Below the pieces are notes generated by a model. The model saw only the letters and a list, made by a program, of their open reading frames with translations, ran no database searches and was not told where the DNA came from. From the NCBI GenBank assembly GCA_964425695.1, contig CAYRNF010000008.1:62001-126000 (forward strand): 64,000 bases of DNA, in the 5' to 3' direction. Origin of the DNA: JAKPBU01 sp964425695. Lineage in GTDB: Bacteria; Pseudomonadota; Gammaproteobacteria; Xanthomonadales; Xanthomonadaceae. Positions within the stretch are counted from its first letter, which is position 1; every line of letters starts with the position of its first letter. Position numbers and translations under genes: made by a program. Of this stretch, positions 1 through 10,031 are shown piece by piece.

Positions 1-764
1 CTTCGGTTTCGCTGGCCGATTACCGCCTGCAGCACCTGGTGCACGAACTGAACCGCGAGGGCGCCGCCCTGGCGCGCGCGGCCTGCGACGATGCGGAGGC
101 CAGGGATCCAGCGCACCCGCGATTCGTCATCGGCGTGCTCGGCCCGACCAGCCGGACCGCCTCGCTGAGCCCGGACGTGAACCGCCCCGGCTACCGCGCC
201 ACGGGCTTCGACGAACTCAAGGATGCGTACCGCGAAGCCACGCGCGGCCTGATCGACGGCGGTGCCGACACGATCATGGTCGAAACCGTGTTCGACACGC
301 TCAACGCCAAGGCCGCGCTGTTCGCGGTCCAGGACGAGTTCGAGGCGCGGGGCGCGCGCTTGCCGGTGATGATCTCAGGCACCATCACCGATGCGTCGGG
401 ACGCACGCTGAGCGGGCAGACGGCCGAGGCGTTCTGGTACTCGCTGCGCCATGCGCAGCCGCTGTCGATCGGCCTGAACTGCGCGCTGGGTGCGAAGGAG
501 CTGCGCCAGCACGTGGATGTCCTGGCGCAGGTGGCCGATACCTTCGTCAGCACCCATCCCAACGCGGGCCTGCCCAACGCCTTCGGCGGCTACGACGAGA
601 CCCCGGAAGACATGGCGGCGGTGCTGGGCGACTTCGCCCGGGGCGGCCTGCTGAACCTGGTCGGCGGCTGCTGCGGTACCACCCCCGATCACATCGCGGC
701 CATCGCCGAAGCCGTGCGCGGCGTCGCGCCCCGCACCGTGCCCCGGCTCGAAGCCGCCGCCTGA
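1..764 (+). CDS. metH: MetH homocysteine-binding module (5' end outside window)
   Basis: This is the C-terminal part of a homocysteine S-methyltransferase domain; the reading frame is open back to the window edge, so the start is missing. In cobalamin-dependent methionine synthase this barrel binds zinc and homocysteine and accepts the methyl group from methylcobalamin. The zinc ligands are visible as GLNCALG and the double cysteine in GGCCGTTP close to the C-terminus, the same arrangement as in the first domain of E. coli MetH. The protein stops at a TGA right after this domain, whereas E. coli MetH continues into the folate and B12 domains. Those domains are supplied by the next gene, which starts 141 bases downstream in the same frame. 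The two products probably work together as one enzyme; that is inference from the domain split. Confidence 0.93.
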   Translation, partial: SVSLADYRLQHLVHELNREGAALARAACDDAEARDPAHPRFVIGVLGPTSRTASLSPDVNRPGYRATGFDELKDAYREATRGLIDGGADTIMVETVFDTLNAKAALFAVQDEFEARGARLPVMISGTITDASGRTLSGQTAEAFWYSLRHAQPLSIGLNCALGAKELRQHVDVLAQVADTFVSTHPNAGLPNAFGGYDETPEDMAAVLGDFARGGLLNLVGGCCGTTPDHIAAIAEAVRGVAPRTVPRLEAAA

Positions 765-905
765 GGGCGATGCCTTCCACCGCCACCCATCCCACCGCAG
801 GCGCGGCCTTCGCCGCGAACCCGTCGCCCGGCCGCTGCGCCGGCCCGGGCGCTCGCAGCTGAAGCCCGGCTGCCACCCGTTGCACAACGCAGGAACCACC
901 CCGCC

Positions 906-3602
<2,697 letters not shown>

Positions 3603-3638
3603 ACGACCGACCGCAACGCGCGGCGCCGGGTCGGCCGC

Positions 3639-4649
3639 CTAGTCGATCGGCGCGGTGGTGTTGCCGCTGCCGGAGGGGCACGACTGCAGCGCGCTGAAGG
3701 CGACTCCCACCGAAACATTGCGCAAGCAGGTCGCGACCGACTGGGTGGTCTGCGCCGCGAAGTCCGTGTAGCCGGAACTGCGGTTCATGATCTGGTTCTC
3801 GATCACCTGCGCCGCGGTCGTGCGCGCGCCTTGCTGCCAGTCGCCCAGGAAGATGCCCGCCGTCACGCCCTGGAAGGTCGGACGCAGCGCCATCACGGTA
3901 TTGCCCTTGATCAGCGGCGCGGCCGAACCGTAAACCAGGATGCCGGTGGACTGCGGGCTGCCGTAGACGTTGACCACCACATTGCGCACCAGCGCCTGGC
4001 CCGTTGCCGCGATCTCGGGCGTCCTGGGCAACAGGCTGATGCCATTGGAGTACTGGCCCGCCTGCGCCGGAGATGTGTTGGTCACGCGGTTGCCCACCAC
4101 CTGCGCACCATCGCCCCAGGCGCCGATGCCTACCGTCTGCGCGGCATCCACATGGTTGTCCAGGATCCTGGCGCCGACGGCACCTGCGAACGCCGTGATC
4201 CCCCGGTCGAATCCCGTTACGCGGCAGTTGCGGATCGTGACGTTGCGCACCGCCCCGACCGTGTAGATCCCGTCGCTGCCGGGGGTACGCGGCAGCGCGG
4301 ACGTGGTGCGGAAACCCCGGCAGTCCAGCGATACGTCACTGGCCTCGATGCTGAGGCCGTTCACTGAAGGGCTCTCCAGGTCGGCGGCATAGCAGTAGCG
4401 CCCGGGGGCCCTGATCGCGTGCGGCAGGCTCGCGATCACCGTGCAGCGCGACGACACCTTGGCGCCCGGGAAGAAATCATCTGCGGGAGCGTCCGTAGCG
4501 GCGCCCGCGACCCGCGCATCCGTACGTCCTGCTGGGGTGCTTCCGGCAACCGGGGGCACGGCCTGCACGCCGGTGATCTTCTGCGCGCCGATGGACAACG
4601 CGTACGCCGAACCCGCGGCGAGGGCCGCGACGATGATGATCTTGCGCAT
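3639..4649 (-). CDS. Exported right-handed parallel beta-helix protein
   Basis: About 336 residues. The start is set at the ATG at 4649 because an AGGGGGG ribosome site lies just upstream; a longer reading is open but lacks such a site. The N-terminus MRKIIIVAALAAGSAYAL looks like a signal peptide, followed by a low-complexity Ala/Gly/Pro linker. From about residue 80 the sequence has the cadence of a right-handed beta-helix (repeated short V/I strands around N and G, as in VRNVTIRNCRVTGF, ILDNHVDAAQTVG, VVGNRVTNTS, IKGNTVMAL, VIENQIMNRSS), the pattern of NosD/pectate-lyase-like proteins. Several cysteines could form disulphides, consistent with a periplasmic or secreted location. Substrate unknown; such folds occur in polysaccharide lyases, hydrolases and structural proteins, and I see no diagnostic catalytic motif. 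It is the last gene of a minus-strand run and converges on metH. Confidence 0.75.
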   Translation of the reverse strand: MRKIIIVAALAAGSAYALSIGAQKITGVQAVPPVAGSTPAGRTDARVAGAATDAPADDFFPGAKVSSRCTVIASLPHAIRAPGRYCYAADLESPSVNGLSIEASDVSLDCRGFRTTSALPRTPGSDGIYTVGAVRNVTIRNCRVTGFDRGITAFAGAVGARILDNHVDAAQTVGIGAWGDGAQVVGNRVTNTSPAQAGQYSNGISLLPRTPEIAATGQALVRNVVVNVYGSPQSTGILVYGSAAPLIKGNTVMALRPTFQGVTAGIFLGDWQQGARTTAAQVIENQIMNRSSGYTDFAAQTTQSVATCLRNVSVGVAFSALQSCPSGSGNTTAPID

Positions 4650-4697
4650 GATTCCCCCCTGACGAGGAGAAGATTGTTGCACGCCCGCGGCGCGGGT

Positions 4698-5303
4698 TCA
4701 CCAGACCAGGTCGTCGGGCACCTGGTACTTCGGGTCCGCGTAGGGGTCGTCCTGCGCCGGGGCCTCCGGGTCCACCTTCAGCGCGACCGCGGGCGCGAAG
4801 ATCGATTCGGCCAGGGCCAGCGTCGGGGCGTCGACCAGCAGGTAGCGGCCATCGATCTGCACCACGCCCAGGGTGCCGGCGTTGAGCGCGACCAGCTGCT
4901 CGGCGGTGACATAGACGCGCTTGATCTTGCCGCCGTAGGGAAAGTGCCGGGCGATCTCCGCGTCGGCCACGTTCAGCGCCTTGTCCTTCACCAGCTCGGC
5001 GAGCTTCGCCTTCGCCTCGCGGCGCTGGCGGGCGGCTTCCTGCTTCTGGCGTTCGGCCTCGATGCGCTCGTCCTTTTCCTTCTGCGCACGGATCGCATAT
5101 GCCTTGGCCAGGTCCATCTCCGTGCCGCCGCGGCGCGCGCCGCGATGCGCAGGCTTCGCATTGCGGGCGGGCGCGGCGCCGCCCTTGGGCGGCGCGCTGC
5201 CGCGCTTGTCGCGTGCGGGCTGCGGATGGGGCTTGGCGGCCGGCTTCTTCGGCGCAGGCTTGAAGCCGAGGCCGAGCAGTTGATCGCGCAGGGAATCGCT
5301 CAT
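4698..5303 (-). CDS. DUF2058 (YaiL-like) protein
   Basis: 201 residues starting MSDSLRDQLLGLGFKPAPK, the conserved opening of the DUF2058/YaiL family, which decides the start at 5303 over a longer upstream reading. A basic Ala/Pro/Lys-rich linker (about residues 15-65) is followed by a charged helical section rich in E, K, R and Q (about 70-115, probably coiled coil) and a compact C-terminal domain with HFPYGGKIKRVYV and GTLGVVQIDGRYLLV. The family is annotated as nucleoprotein or polysaccharide-associated, but I know of no firm biochemical role. It is 115 bases downstream of slyX on the same strand and may be co-transcribed with it. Family assignment is good; function unknown. Confidence 0.8.
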   Translation of the reverse strand: MSDSLRDQLLGLGFKPAPKKPAAKPHPQPARDKRGSAPPKGGAAPARNAKPAHRGARRGGTEMDLAKAYAIRAQKEKDERIEAERQKQEAARQRREAKAKLAELVKDKALNVADAEIARHFPYGGKIKRVYVTAEQLVALNAGTLGVVQIDGRYLLVDAPTLALAESIFAPAVALKVDPEAPAQDDPYADPKYQVPDDLVW

Positions 5304-5418
5304 GGGAACCGGGAACTGGACCTGACCAAGTCGGCTGGGAAGAAGCGCTGCCGGCGATGCCGCGACGCGGGGGTGCGACAGCATATCGCCTCACGCCCGG
5401 ACCGGGCGTTGCGCAGCC

Positions 5419-5640
5419 TCAGTAATGCGGAGGAGGCGGCTCGTCGGCCGGATCGCCGGTCACGCCGCTGCGCGATTGCGCCAATTCCAGCAGCACCCGC
5501 CGCAGCAGTTCCGTGCTGCGTTCGGTTTCCCTGCGCGCCTGCGCCAGCGCATCGCTCATCTCAGACAGCGCGCTTTCCTGGAACGCCAGCCGCGTCTCCA
5601 GTTCCGTGATCCGCGCCTCGTGGTCGCCGTGGGCGCTCAT
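5419..5640 (-). CDS. slyX: SlyX family protein
   Basis: A 73-residue protein, MSAHGDHEARITELETRLAFQ at the start and PPPPHY at the end. The body is a continuous heptad-like helix (ITELETRLAFQESALSEMSDALAQ) with the length and C-terminal proline run of SlyX proteins, which form short coiled coils. Its ATG overlaps the TGA of ugd by four bases (ATGA), so the two genes are probably translationally coupled. The cellular role of SlyX is not settled; the name comes from its neighbourhood to slyD in E. coli. The longer open reading through this frame into ugd is a shadow. Confidence 0.85.
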   Translation of the reverse strand: MSAHGDHEARITELETRLAFQESALSEMSDALAQARRETERSTELLRRVLLELAQSRSGVTGDPADEPPPPHY

Positions 5641-6983
5641 GGCGACGCGATCGACCGGCCGCGGCCGATGCCCCAGTACGCGATCCCCGCCTCTTCCACT
5701 TCCGGCGGGTCGTAGAGGTTGCGCCCGTCGAACAGCACGGCATCGGCCAGCGTGTCGCGCAGCGCGGCGAAATCCAGCCCGCGGAACTGCTTCCATTCGG
5801 TCACCACCGCCAGCGCGTGGGCGCCTTCCAGGGCCTGCATCGCGCTGTCGCACAGCACCAGGTCCCCGCGCTGGCCGTACAGGCGCGCGGTTTCGCGCAT
5901 CGCCTCCGGATCGAAGGCGCGCACACGGGCGCCCGCGGACCAGAGCTGCTCCAGCAGCCGACGGCTGGATGCCTCGCGCATGTCGTCGGTGTTGGGCTTG
6001 AAGGCCAACCCCCACAGGGCGATGGTCTTGCCGCGCAGCGCCTCTTCGCCGCCGTAATGGCGCACCATCAGTTCGAACAGGTGGCTCTTCTGGCGGTCGT
6101 TCACGGCTTCCACCGCCTGCAGCAGGGCCGCGTCGTAGCCGTGCTGCTGCGCCGTGCGCGCCAGCGCCTGCACGTCCTTGGGGAAGCACGAGCCGCCGTA
6201 GCCGGCACCGGGATAGATGAAATGCCAGCCGATGCGCGGATCGGATCCGATGCCGCGGCGCACCTGCTCCACGTCCGCGCCGACCTTCTCGGCGATGTTC
6301 GCGATCTCGTTCATGAAACTGATCTTGGTGGCGAGCATCGCATTGGCCGCGTACTTGGTCAGCTCGGCCGAGCGCACGTCCATGGCCACGATGCGGTCGT
6401 GGTTGCGGTTGAACGGCGCGTACAGGCGCCGCAGCCTGTCCACGGCGCGCGCGCTGTCGGCGCCGATCACGATGCGGTCAGGGCGCATGCAATCCTCCAC
6501 TGCCGCGCCTTCCTTCAGGAATTCGGGGTTGGACACCACGTCGAAGTCGAAGGCGACCCCGCGCTGCGCCAGGACGTCCGCGATGCAGCGTCGCACCTGG
6601 TCGGCGGTGCCCACCGGCACCGTGGACTTGTCCACCACCACCAGCGGCCGTGCCATGTGGGTGCCGATGGTGCGGGCCACGGCCAGGACGTACTGCAGGT
6701 CGGCGCTGCCGTCCTCGTCCGGCGGCGTGCCCACAGCAATGAACACCACCTCGCCGTGCGCGATCGCCTGCGCGGCGTCGGTGGTGAACCGCAGCCGGCC
6801 GTTGGCGTGGTTCGCCTTCACCATCGGCTCCAGGCCGGGCTCGTAGATCGGCACCACGCCCCGGTTCAGGCCTTCGACCTTGGCGGTGTCCACGTCCACG
6901 CACACGACCTCATGCCCCACTTCGGCCAGGCACGTGCCCGTGACCAGTCCGACGTACCCGGTTCCGAAAATCGCGACGCGCAT
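5637..6983 (-). CDS. ugd: UDP-glucose 6-dehydrogenase
   Basis: 448 residues, the normal length. It oxidises UDP-glucose twice with NAD+ to UDP-glucuronate, a precursor of exopolysaccharide and lipopolysaccharide sugars. Visible features: the N-terminal dinucleotide motif GTGYVGLVTG (residues 7-16), the central EFLKEGAAVEDC segment, YAANAMLATKISFMNE in the hinge helix, and the catalytic cysteine in GYGGSCFPKD at residue 266. The C-terminal domain has the usual ALWGLAFKPNTDDMREA. It is followed by slyX with a four-base overlap and preceded, after an intrinsic terminator, by an FKBP gene, so it probably has its own promoter in the 87-base gap. Confidence 0.97.
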   Translation of the reverse strand: MRVAIFGTGYVGLVTGTCLAEVGHEVVCVDVDTAKVEGLNRGVVPIYEPGLEPMVKANHANGRLRFTTDAAQAIAHGEVVFIAVGTPPDEDGSADLQYVLAVARTIGTHMARPLVVVDKSTVPVGTADQVRRCIADVLAQRGVAFDFDVVSNPEFLKEGAAVEDCMRPDRIVIGADSARAVDRLRRLYAPFNRNHDRIVAMDVRSAELTKYAANAMLATKISFMNEIANIAEKVGADVEQVRRGIGSDPRIGWHFIYPGAGYGGSCFPKDVQALARTAQQHGYDAALLQAVEAVNDRQKSHLFELMVRHYGGEEALRGKTIALWGLAFKPNTDDMREASSRRLLEQLWSAGARVRAFDPEAMRETARLYGQRGDLVLCDSAMQALEGAHALAVVTEWKQFRGLDFAALRDTLADAVLFDGRNLYDPPEVEEAGIAYWGIGRGRSIASP

Positions 6984-6997
6984 GGTCCTGGATCCGC

Positions 6998-7024
6998 AAA
7001 AGACGACGCCGGACGAATCCGGCG
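6998..7024 (-). terminator. Intrinsic terminator of the FKBP lipoprotein gene, TTCG tetraloop
   Basis: On the minus strand a perfect seven-base stem CGCCGGA/TCCGGCG (7007-7024) closes a TTCG loop, a very stable tetraloop, and is followed by TCGTCTTTT (7006-6998). It lies directly after the FKBP stop at 7071 and before the ugd start at 6983, so it should separate the two transcription units. Confidence 0.8.
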
Positions 7025-7070
7025 CCGTGATGGTTCAGTGGCGGCGAAGCCGCGCCGGTCTTCGCACGCG

Positions 7071-7877
7071 TTACTGCGCCTCGGGCTTGGGCGGCTGCAC
7101 CACGTCCAGCAGCTCCACTTCGAACGCGAGCGTGGCGTTGGGGCCGAACGGCGCGCCGGGCGGCGGGTTCTCGCCGTAGGCGAGCTTGGCCGGGATCCAC
7201 AGCTTGTACTTGCTGCCGATCGGCATGAGCAGGATGCCTTCGCGCCAGCCCGGAACCACCTGCGCCAGCGGAATCATCGCCGGCTCGCCGCGGTCGTACG
7301 AGCTGTCGAAGGTCTTGCCCTCCAGGTCCGTGCCCTTGTAGTGCACGCGGACCACGTCGGTTTCCTTCGGCTTGGCGCCCGTGCCCTGGGTCACCACCTG
7401 GTACTGCAGGCCCGAAGCCGTGGTCTGCACGCCCGGCTTCTTGGCGTTCTCGGCCAGGAACTTGGGGCCGGCCTCGGCATTGGTGCGGGCCTTGGCCATC
7501 TGCTCGGCCATGCGCTTGGCGCTGACGCGCTCGCCGAAGGCGATCTCGACCTGGGTGGCCTGCTCTTCGGTCATGAGCATCTTCTCGCCGGCGAGCGAGG
7601 ACTTGATCGCGCGGGCGATGGTGTCGACGTTGACCTCATCCTTGAGCGGCTCGAGCTGCTTGGCCATGCGCATGCCGATCATGTAGCTGGCCTGCTCCTT
7701 CTCGGTCGGCAGGCCGGCGATCTTCAGGCTGCCGTCTTCCTTCGCTTCGGCCTCGGCCTTGGCGGGCTCGTCGGCGGCGGCCGCGGCGTCCTTGTCGGCG
7801 GGCTTGTTGCACGCGGCAAGCAAGGCGACGGTGGCCAGCGAAACGACGGCGGCACGGGTGCGGAACTTGGAATTCAT
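7071..7877 (-). CDS. FKBP-type peptidyl-prolyl isomerase lipoprotein (FkpA-like)
   Basis: 268 residues. The N-terminus MNSKFRTRAAVVSLATVALLAACNKPADKD is a lipoprotein signal with the lipobox LLAAC (Cys at 22) and an Ala/Glu/Lys linker. Residues about 60-140 form an FkpA-type helical dimerisation domain (EKEQASYMIGMRMAKQLEPL); residues about 150-265 form the FKBP domain, with VRVHYKGTDLEGKTFDSSY, PAMIPLAQVVPGW and LWIPAKLAYGE. This is a periplasmic folding catalyst and chaperone, probably membrane-anchored. The next gene upstream on the same strand is a paralogue, 103 bases away, so the pair most likely arose by duplication. An intrinsic terminator follows. A Mip-like name would also fit; family certain, exact symbol not. 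Confidence 0.92.
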   Translation of the reverse strand: MNSKFRTRAAVVSLATVALLAACNKPADKDAAAAADEPAKAEAEAKEDGSLKIAGLPTEKEQASYMIGMRMAKQLEPLKDEVNVDTIARAIKSSLAGEKMLMTEEQATQVEIAFGERVSAKRMAEQMAKARTNAEAGPKFLAENAKKPGVQTTASGLQYQVVTQGTGAKPKETDVVRVHYKGTDLEGKTFDSSYDRGEPAMIPLAQVVPGWREGILLMPIGSKYKLWIPAKLAYGENPPPGAPFGPNATLAFEVELLDVVQPPKPEAQ

Positions 7878-7980
7878 CGGGACAGCGACTCCGTTGGGCG
7901 GCCGCGCGGCGGCCGTGGGGTGGGCAGGATGCGCGCGCGGTGCTGAACGCGATCCGGCGCCGGGAATGCGGGAATTGCGC

Positions 7981-8922
7981 TTACAGGATGCCGAGCAGCT
8001 CGACGTCGAACACCAGGACCGCGTTCGGACCGATCGGACCGCCCGGCGTGCCGTTCGTTCCGTAGCCCAGTTCGCCGGGGATCCACAACCGGTACTTGGC
8101 GCCCACCGGCATCAGGGCAAGGCCCTCCTGCCAGCCGGCGATCACGCCGCCCAGCGGGAATTCGGTGGGCTGCCCGCGCTCGTACGAGTCGTCGAACACG
8201 GTGCCGTCCAGCAGCGTGCCGCGGTAGTGCACGCGGACCTTGTCGGAACGCAGGGGACGCTTGCCCGCGCCCTGGCGCAGCACCATGTACTGCAGTCCGG
8301 ACGGCGTGGAGAACACGCCCTTCTGGGTGCGGTTTTCGGCCAGGAACCTGGCGCCTTCGGCCTTGTTCTTCTCGCCCAGCGCCGCGGCGTCGGCCTGCAG
8401 CCGGCTTTGGACCTTGCGCGAGAACGCGTCCCGCACGGCGGTGGCCTGCGCTTCGTCCAGCAGCGGCTTGCCGCCTGCCAGCGTCGTGCGCAACGCCTGC
8501 ATGAACACCGGCAGGTCCAGTTCGGACTTCACCGGCTCGAGCGACCGGCCCACGTCGGCGCCGACCAGCAGGCCGACCTTGTCCTTGGCCGGTACCGGAG
8601 CCGGCGTGCCCGGTGCCTGCCCCGGAGGCACCTGGCCGCGGCGTACCGCGAGGGCCTGCACCAGCGCCTGCCCGACCGCCTGGCTCTGCGCGTCGTCCAG
8701 CAGCGGCTTGCCGCCAGCGAACGCATTGCGCACCGCGCGTTCGAACGCGGCGAAATCCAGGTCGCCCTTCACCGGCTCCAGCGAGCGCGCCACGTCCATG
8801 CCGACCATGTAGCTGACCTTGTCGCGCTCGCTCGCAAGCACGGTCTTGTCCTGGGCGACGGCGGGCGAGGTTGCGGCGATGCCGATGGCAAGCGCGGCGA
8901 TGCCGCGCAGGAAAGCCTTCAT
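7981..8922 (-). CDS. FKBP-type peptidyl-prolyl isomerase with duplicated N-terminal domain
   Basis: 313 residues; the start is set at the ATG at 8922 because it begins a normal signal peptide (MKAFLRGIAALAIGIAATSPAVAQ) with no lipobox, so the product should be soluble in the periplasm. Residues 34-83 and 114-163 are two copies of the FkpA-type helical domain, exactly 80 residues apart and identical at about 31 of 50 positions (shared: ARSLEPVK or GRSLEPVK, AGGKPLLD), joined by a Pro/Gly/Ala linker. The catalytic domain follows (about 205-313), with VRVHYRGTLLDGTVFDDSY, FPLGGVIAGWQ and LWIPGELGYG. A normal FkpA has one N-terminal domain. It sits upstream of the lipoprotein paralogue on the same strand. 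Confidence 0.93.
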   Translation of the reverse strand: MKAFLRGIAALAIGIAATSPAVAQDKTVLASERDKVSYMVGMDVARSLEPVKGDLDFAAFERAVRNAFAGGKPLLDDAQSQAVGQALVQALAVRRGQVPPGQAPGTPAPVPAKDKVGLLVGADVGRSLEPVKSELDLPVFMQALRTTLAGGKPLLDEAQATAVRDAFSRKVQSRLQADAAALGEKNKAEGARFLAENRTQKGVFSTPSGLQYMVLRQGAGKRPLRSDKVRVHYRGTLLDGTVFDDSYERGQPTEFPLGGVIAGWQEGLALMPVGAKYRLWIPGELGYGTNGTPGGPIGPNAVLVFDVELLGIL

Positions 8923-9031
8923 TCGGGTCAAGCTCCTTGGAAAAGATCGCGACGGACGCCGCGCGGGCAGGGCCGGGCACGGCAGGCCGCGTATTCTCGC
9001 GGCTGCCGCGCGGCCCGGCAAATCGCCGGTG

Positions 9032-9604
9032 TCAGCGCGCCGGCCGTGGCGCGGCCAAGGCGCGTTCCACCGCGGCGACCAGCGCCTTGTCGTCGGGCGC
9101 GGTCCTGCTGCCGAAGCTGGCCACCAGCCGTCCGTCGCGGCCGATCAGGTACTTGTGGAAATTCCACTTGGGCGCTTCGCCGCTGGCAGCGGTCAGTTCC
9201 CGGTACAGCGGCGTGGCCTGCTTGCCCACCACGTGCACCTTTTCGAACATGGGGAACTTGACGCCGTAGGTCAGCGTGCAGAACTCGCGGATCTGCTTTT
9301 CGTCCTCGAATTCCTGCGCCTTGAAGTCGCCCGAGGGAAACCCGAGCACGGCGAAGCCCTTGCCGCGGTACTTCGCGTGCATGGCTTCCAGGCCCTCGAA
9401 CTGCGGGGTGAAGCCGCATTTGCTGGCCGTATTGACCACCAGCACCACGTCGCCCGCGTAGGCCTTGCCCAGGTTCACGGCCTGCTTGCCCGCCAACGGA
9501 CGGTAGGTGTGGTCCAGCAGGCCGTCCGCGGCGCGGGCCGCAAAGCCTGCCGCCGCCACTGCCGCACCGATGGCCGCCGCACAAAGCACTGATTTCATTG
9601 ACAT
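9032..9604 (-). CDS. Glutathione peroxidase family protein, exported
   Basis: 190 residues with an N-terminal signal peptide ending near AARA (about residue 25), so the enzyme should act in the periplasm. The fold has the peroxidatic cysteine in NTASKCGFTPQFEGLE (Cys63) and the Trp-Asn pair in KWNFHKYLI (Trp147, Asn148). The third usual active-site residue, Gln in the NQF motif, is replaced: the segment reads GFPSGDFKAQEF, with Asp at 93. Cys109 (REFCT) could be the resolving cysteine of a thioredoxin-dependent type. ATG codons at 9604 and 9598 are both possible starts; neither has a strong ribosome site. The gene is divergent from the YtrA-type operon. Reduction of hydroperoxides is inferred from family. 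Confidence 0.9.
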   Translation of the reverse strand: MSMKSVLCAAAIGAAVAAAGFAARAADGLLDHTYRPLAGKQAVNLGKAYAGDVVLVVNTASKCGFTPQFEGLEAMHAKYRGKGFAVLGFPSGDFKAQEFEDEKQIREFCTLTYGVKFPMFEKVHVVGKQATPLYRELTAASGEAPKWNFHKYLIGRDGRLVASFGSRTAPDDKALVAAVERALAAPRPAR

Positions 9605-9671
9605 CGCGCAATCCCGGAGAAGGCCCGCGGCGAGTATGACTTCAGTTGGGGTCCGAAACGTGATCGCGCGC

Positions 9672-9699
9672 TTGACCGGGTGTGTTTTGGTGTTATAGT
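9672..9699 (+). promoter_or_regulatory. Sigma70-type promoter of the GntR/ABC operon
   Basis: TTGACC at 9672-9677 and TATAGT at 9694-9699, separated by 16 bases, lie about 30 bases upstream of the first gene of the operon. This is one of the best promoter matches in the window, in an otherwise GC-rich background. The -10 element is inside the palindromic operator described separately. Confidence 0.75.
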
Positions 9700-9712
9700 T
9701 GAATACAACACC
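9689..9712. promoter_or_regulatory. GGTG-N16-CACC operator, probable target of the YtrA-type regulator
   Basis: GGTG at 9689-9692 and CACC at 9709-9712 are separated by exactly 16 bases; the outer arms extend to GGTGTT and AACACC. The site covers the -10 box and the expected transcription start, a position that fits repression. I recall the GGTG-N16-CACC consensus from work on the YtrA-family GntR regulator of Xanthomonas citri; the match here is to that remembered consensus and was not searched. The regulator encoded 320 bases downstream would then be autorepressed. Confidence 0.7.
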
Positions 9713-9728
9713 AGTCAAGGACATCGCC

Positions 9729-10028
9729 ATGACCTCCTTCCCCGGTCCGATCGTCTCCCAGCCGCTGCAAAGGCGCCTGCACAAGCGTCTCGAACACGGG
9801 GTTCTGGCGCTGCTGGCCATCGCCGCCTGCGCAGGCCTGGCGCTCATGGCGGCGCGGCCGCTGTCGGCGCCCGGCGGCGATGCGGCCGCGGCAGGGCTGC
9901 CGGTCCAGGCGACGCCTGCGACCCACCTGACCGCCGACGTCCAGGCAACCCAGCGCAAGCGCACCCACGTCCGCCGCAGCCGCCAGACCCTGGCGATGCC
10001 CTACTTCTCCTTTGCCGCGGGGAACTGA
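9729..10028 (+). CDS. Small membrane protein heading the GntR/ABC operon
   Basis: 99 residues, not recognised. The start is the ATG at 9729 because AAGG lies eight bases upstream and the ATG follows the promoter directly; a longer reading would begin with TTG inside the -10 box. A basic N-terminal stretch (PLQRRLHKRLEHG) precedes one hydrophobic segment (VLALLAIAACAGLALMAARPL, about residues 26-46), so a single membrane helix with the C-terminus outside is likely. The tail is Ala/Thr-rich, then strongly basic (TQRKRTHVRRSRQTL), ending MPYFSFAAGN. It is three bases from the GntR gene and clearly co-transcribed. A role with the ABC transporter is inference from position only. Confidence 0.7.
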   Translation: MTSFPGPIVSQPLQRRLHKRLEHGVLALLAIAACAGLALMAARPLSAPGGDAAAAGLPVQATPATHLTADVQATQRKRTHVRRSRQTLAMPYFSFAAGN

Positions 10029-10031
10029 CCC

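Noticed and set aside
762..905. Frameshift or pseudogene in metH
   Set aside because: Both halves end and start at domain boundaries and retain all key residues; a single in-frame TGA with a spacer of about 140 bases is better explained as a natural split. Sequencing error at the TGA cannot be ruled out from sequence alone.
9699..9728. TTG at 9699 as the start of the small membrane protein
   Set aside because: It lies in the -10 box of the promoter; the ATG at 9729 has a good ribosome site.
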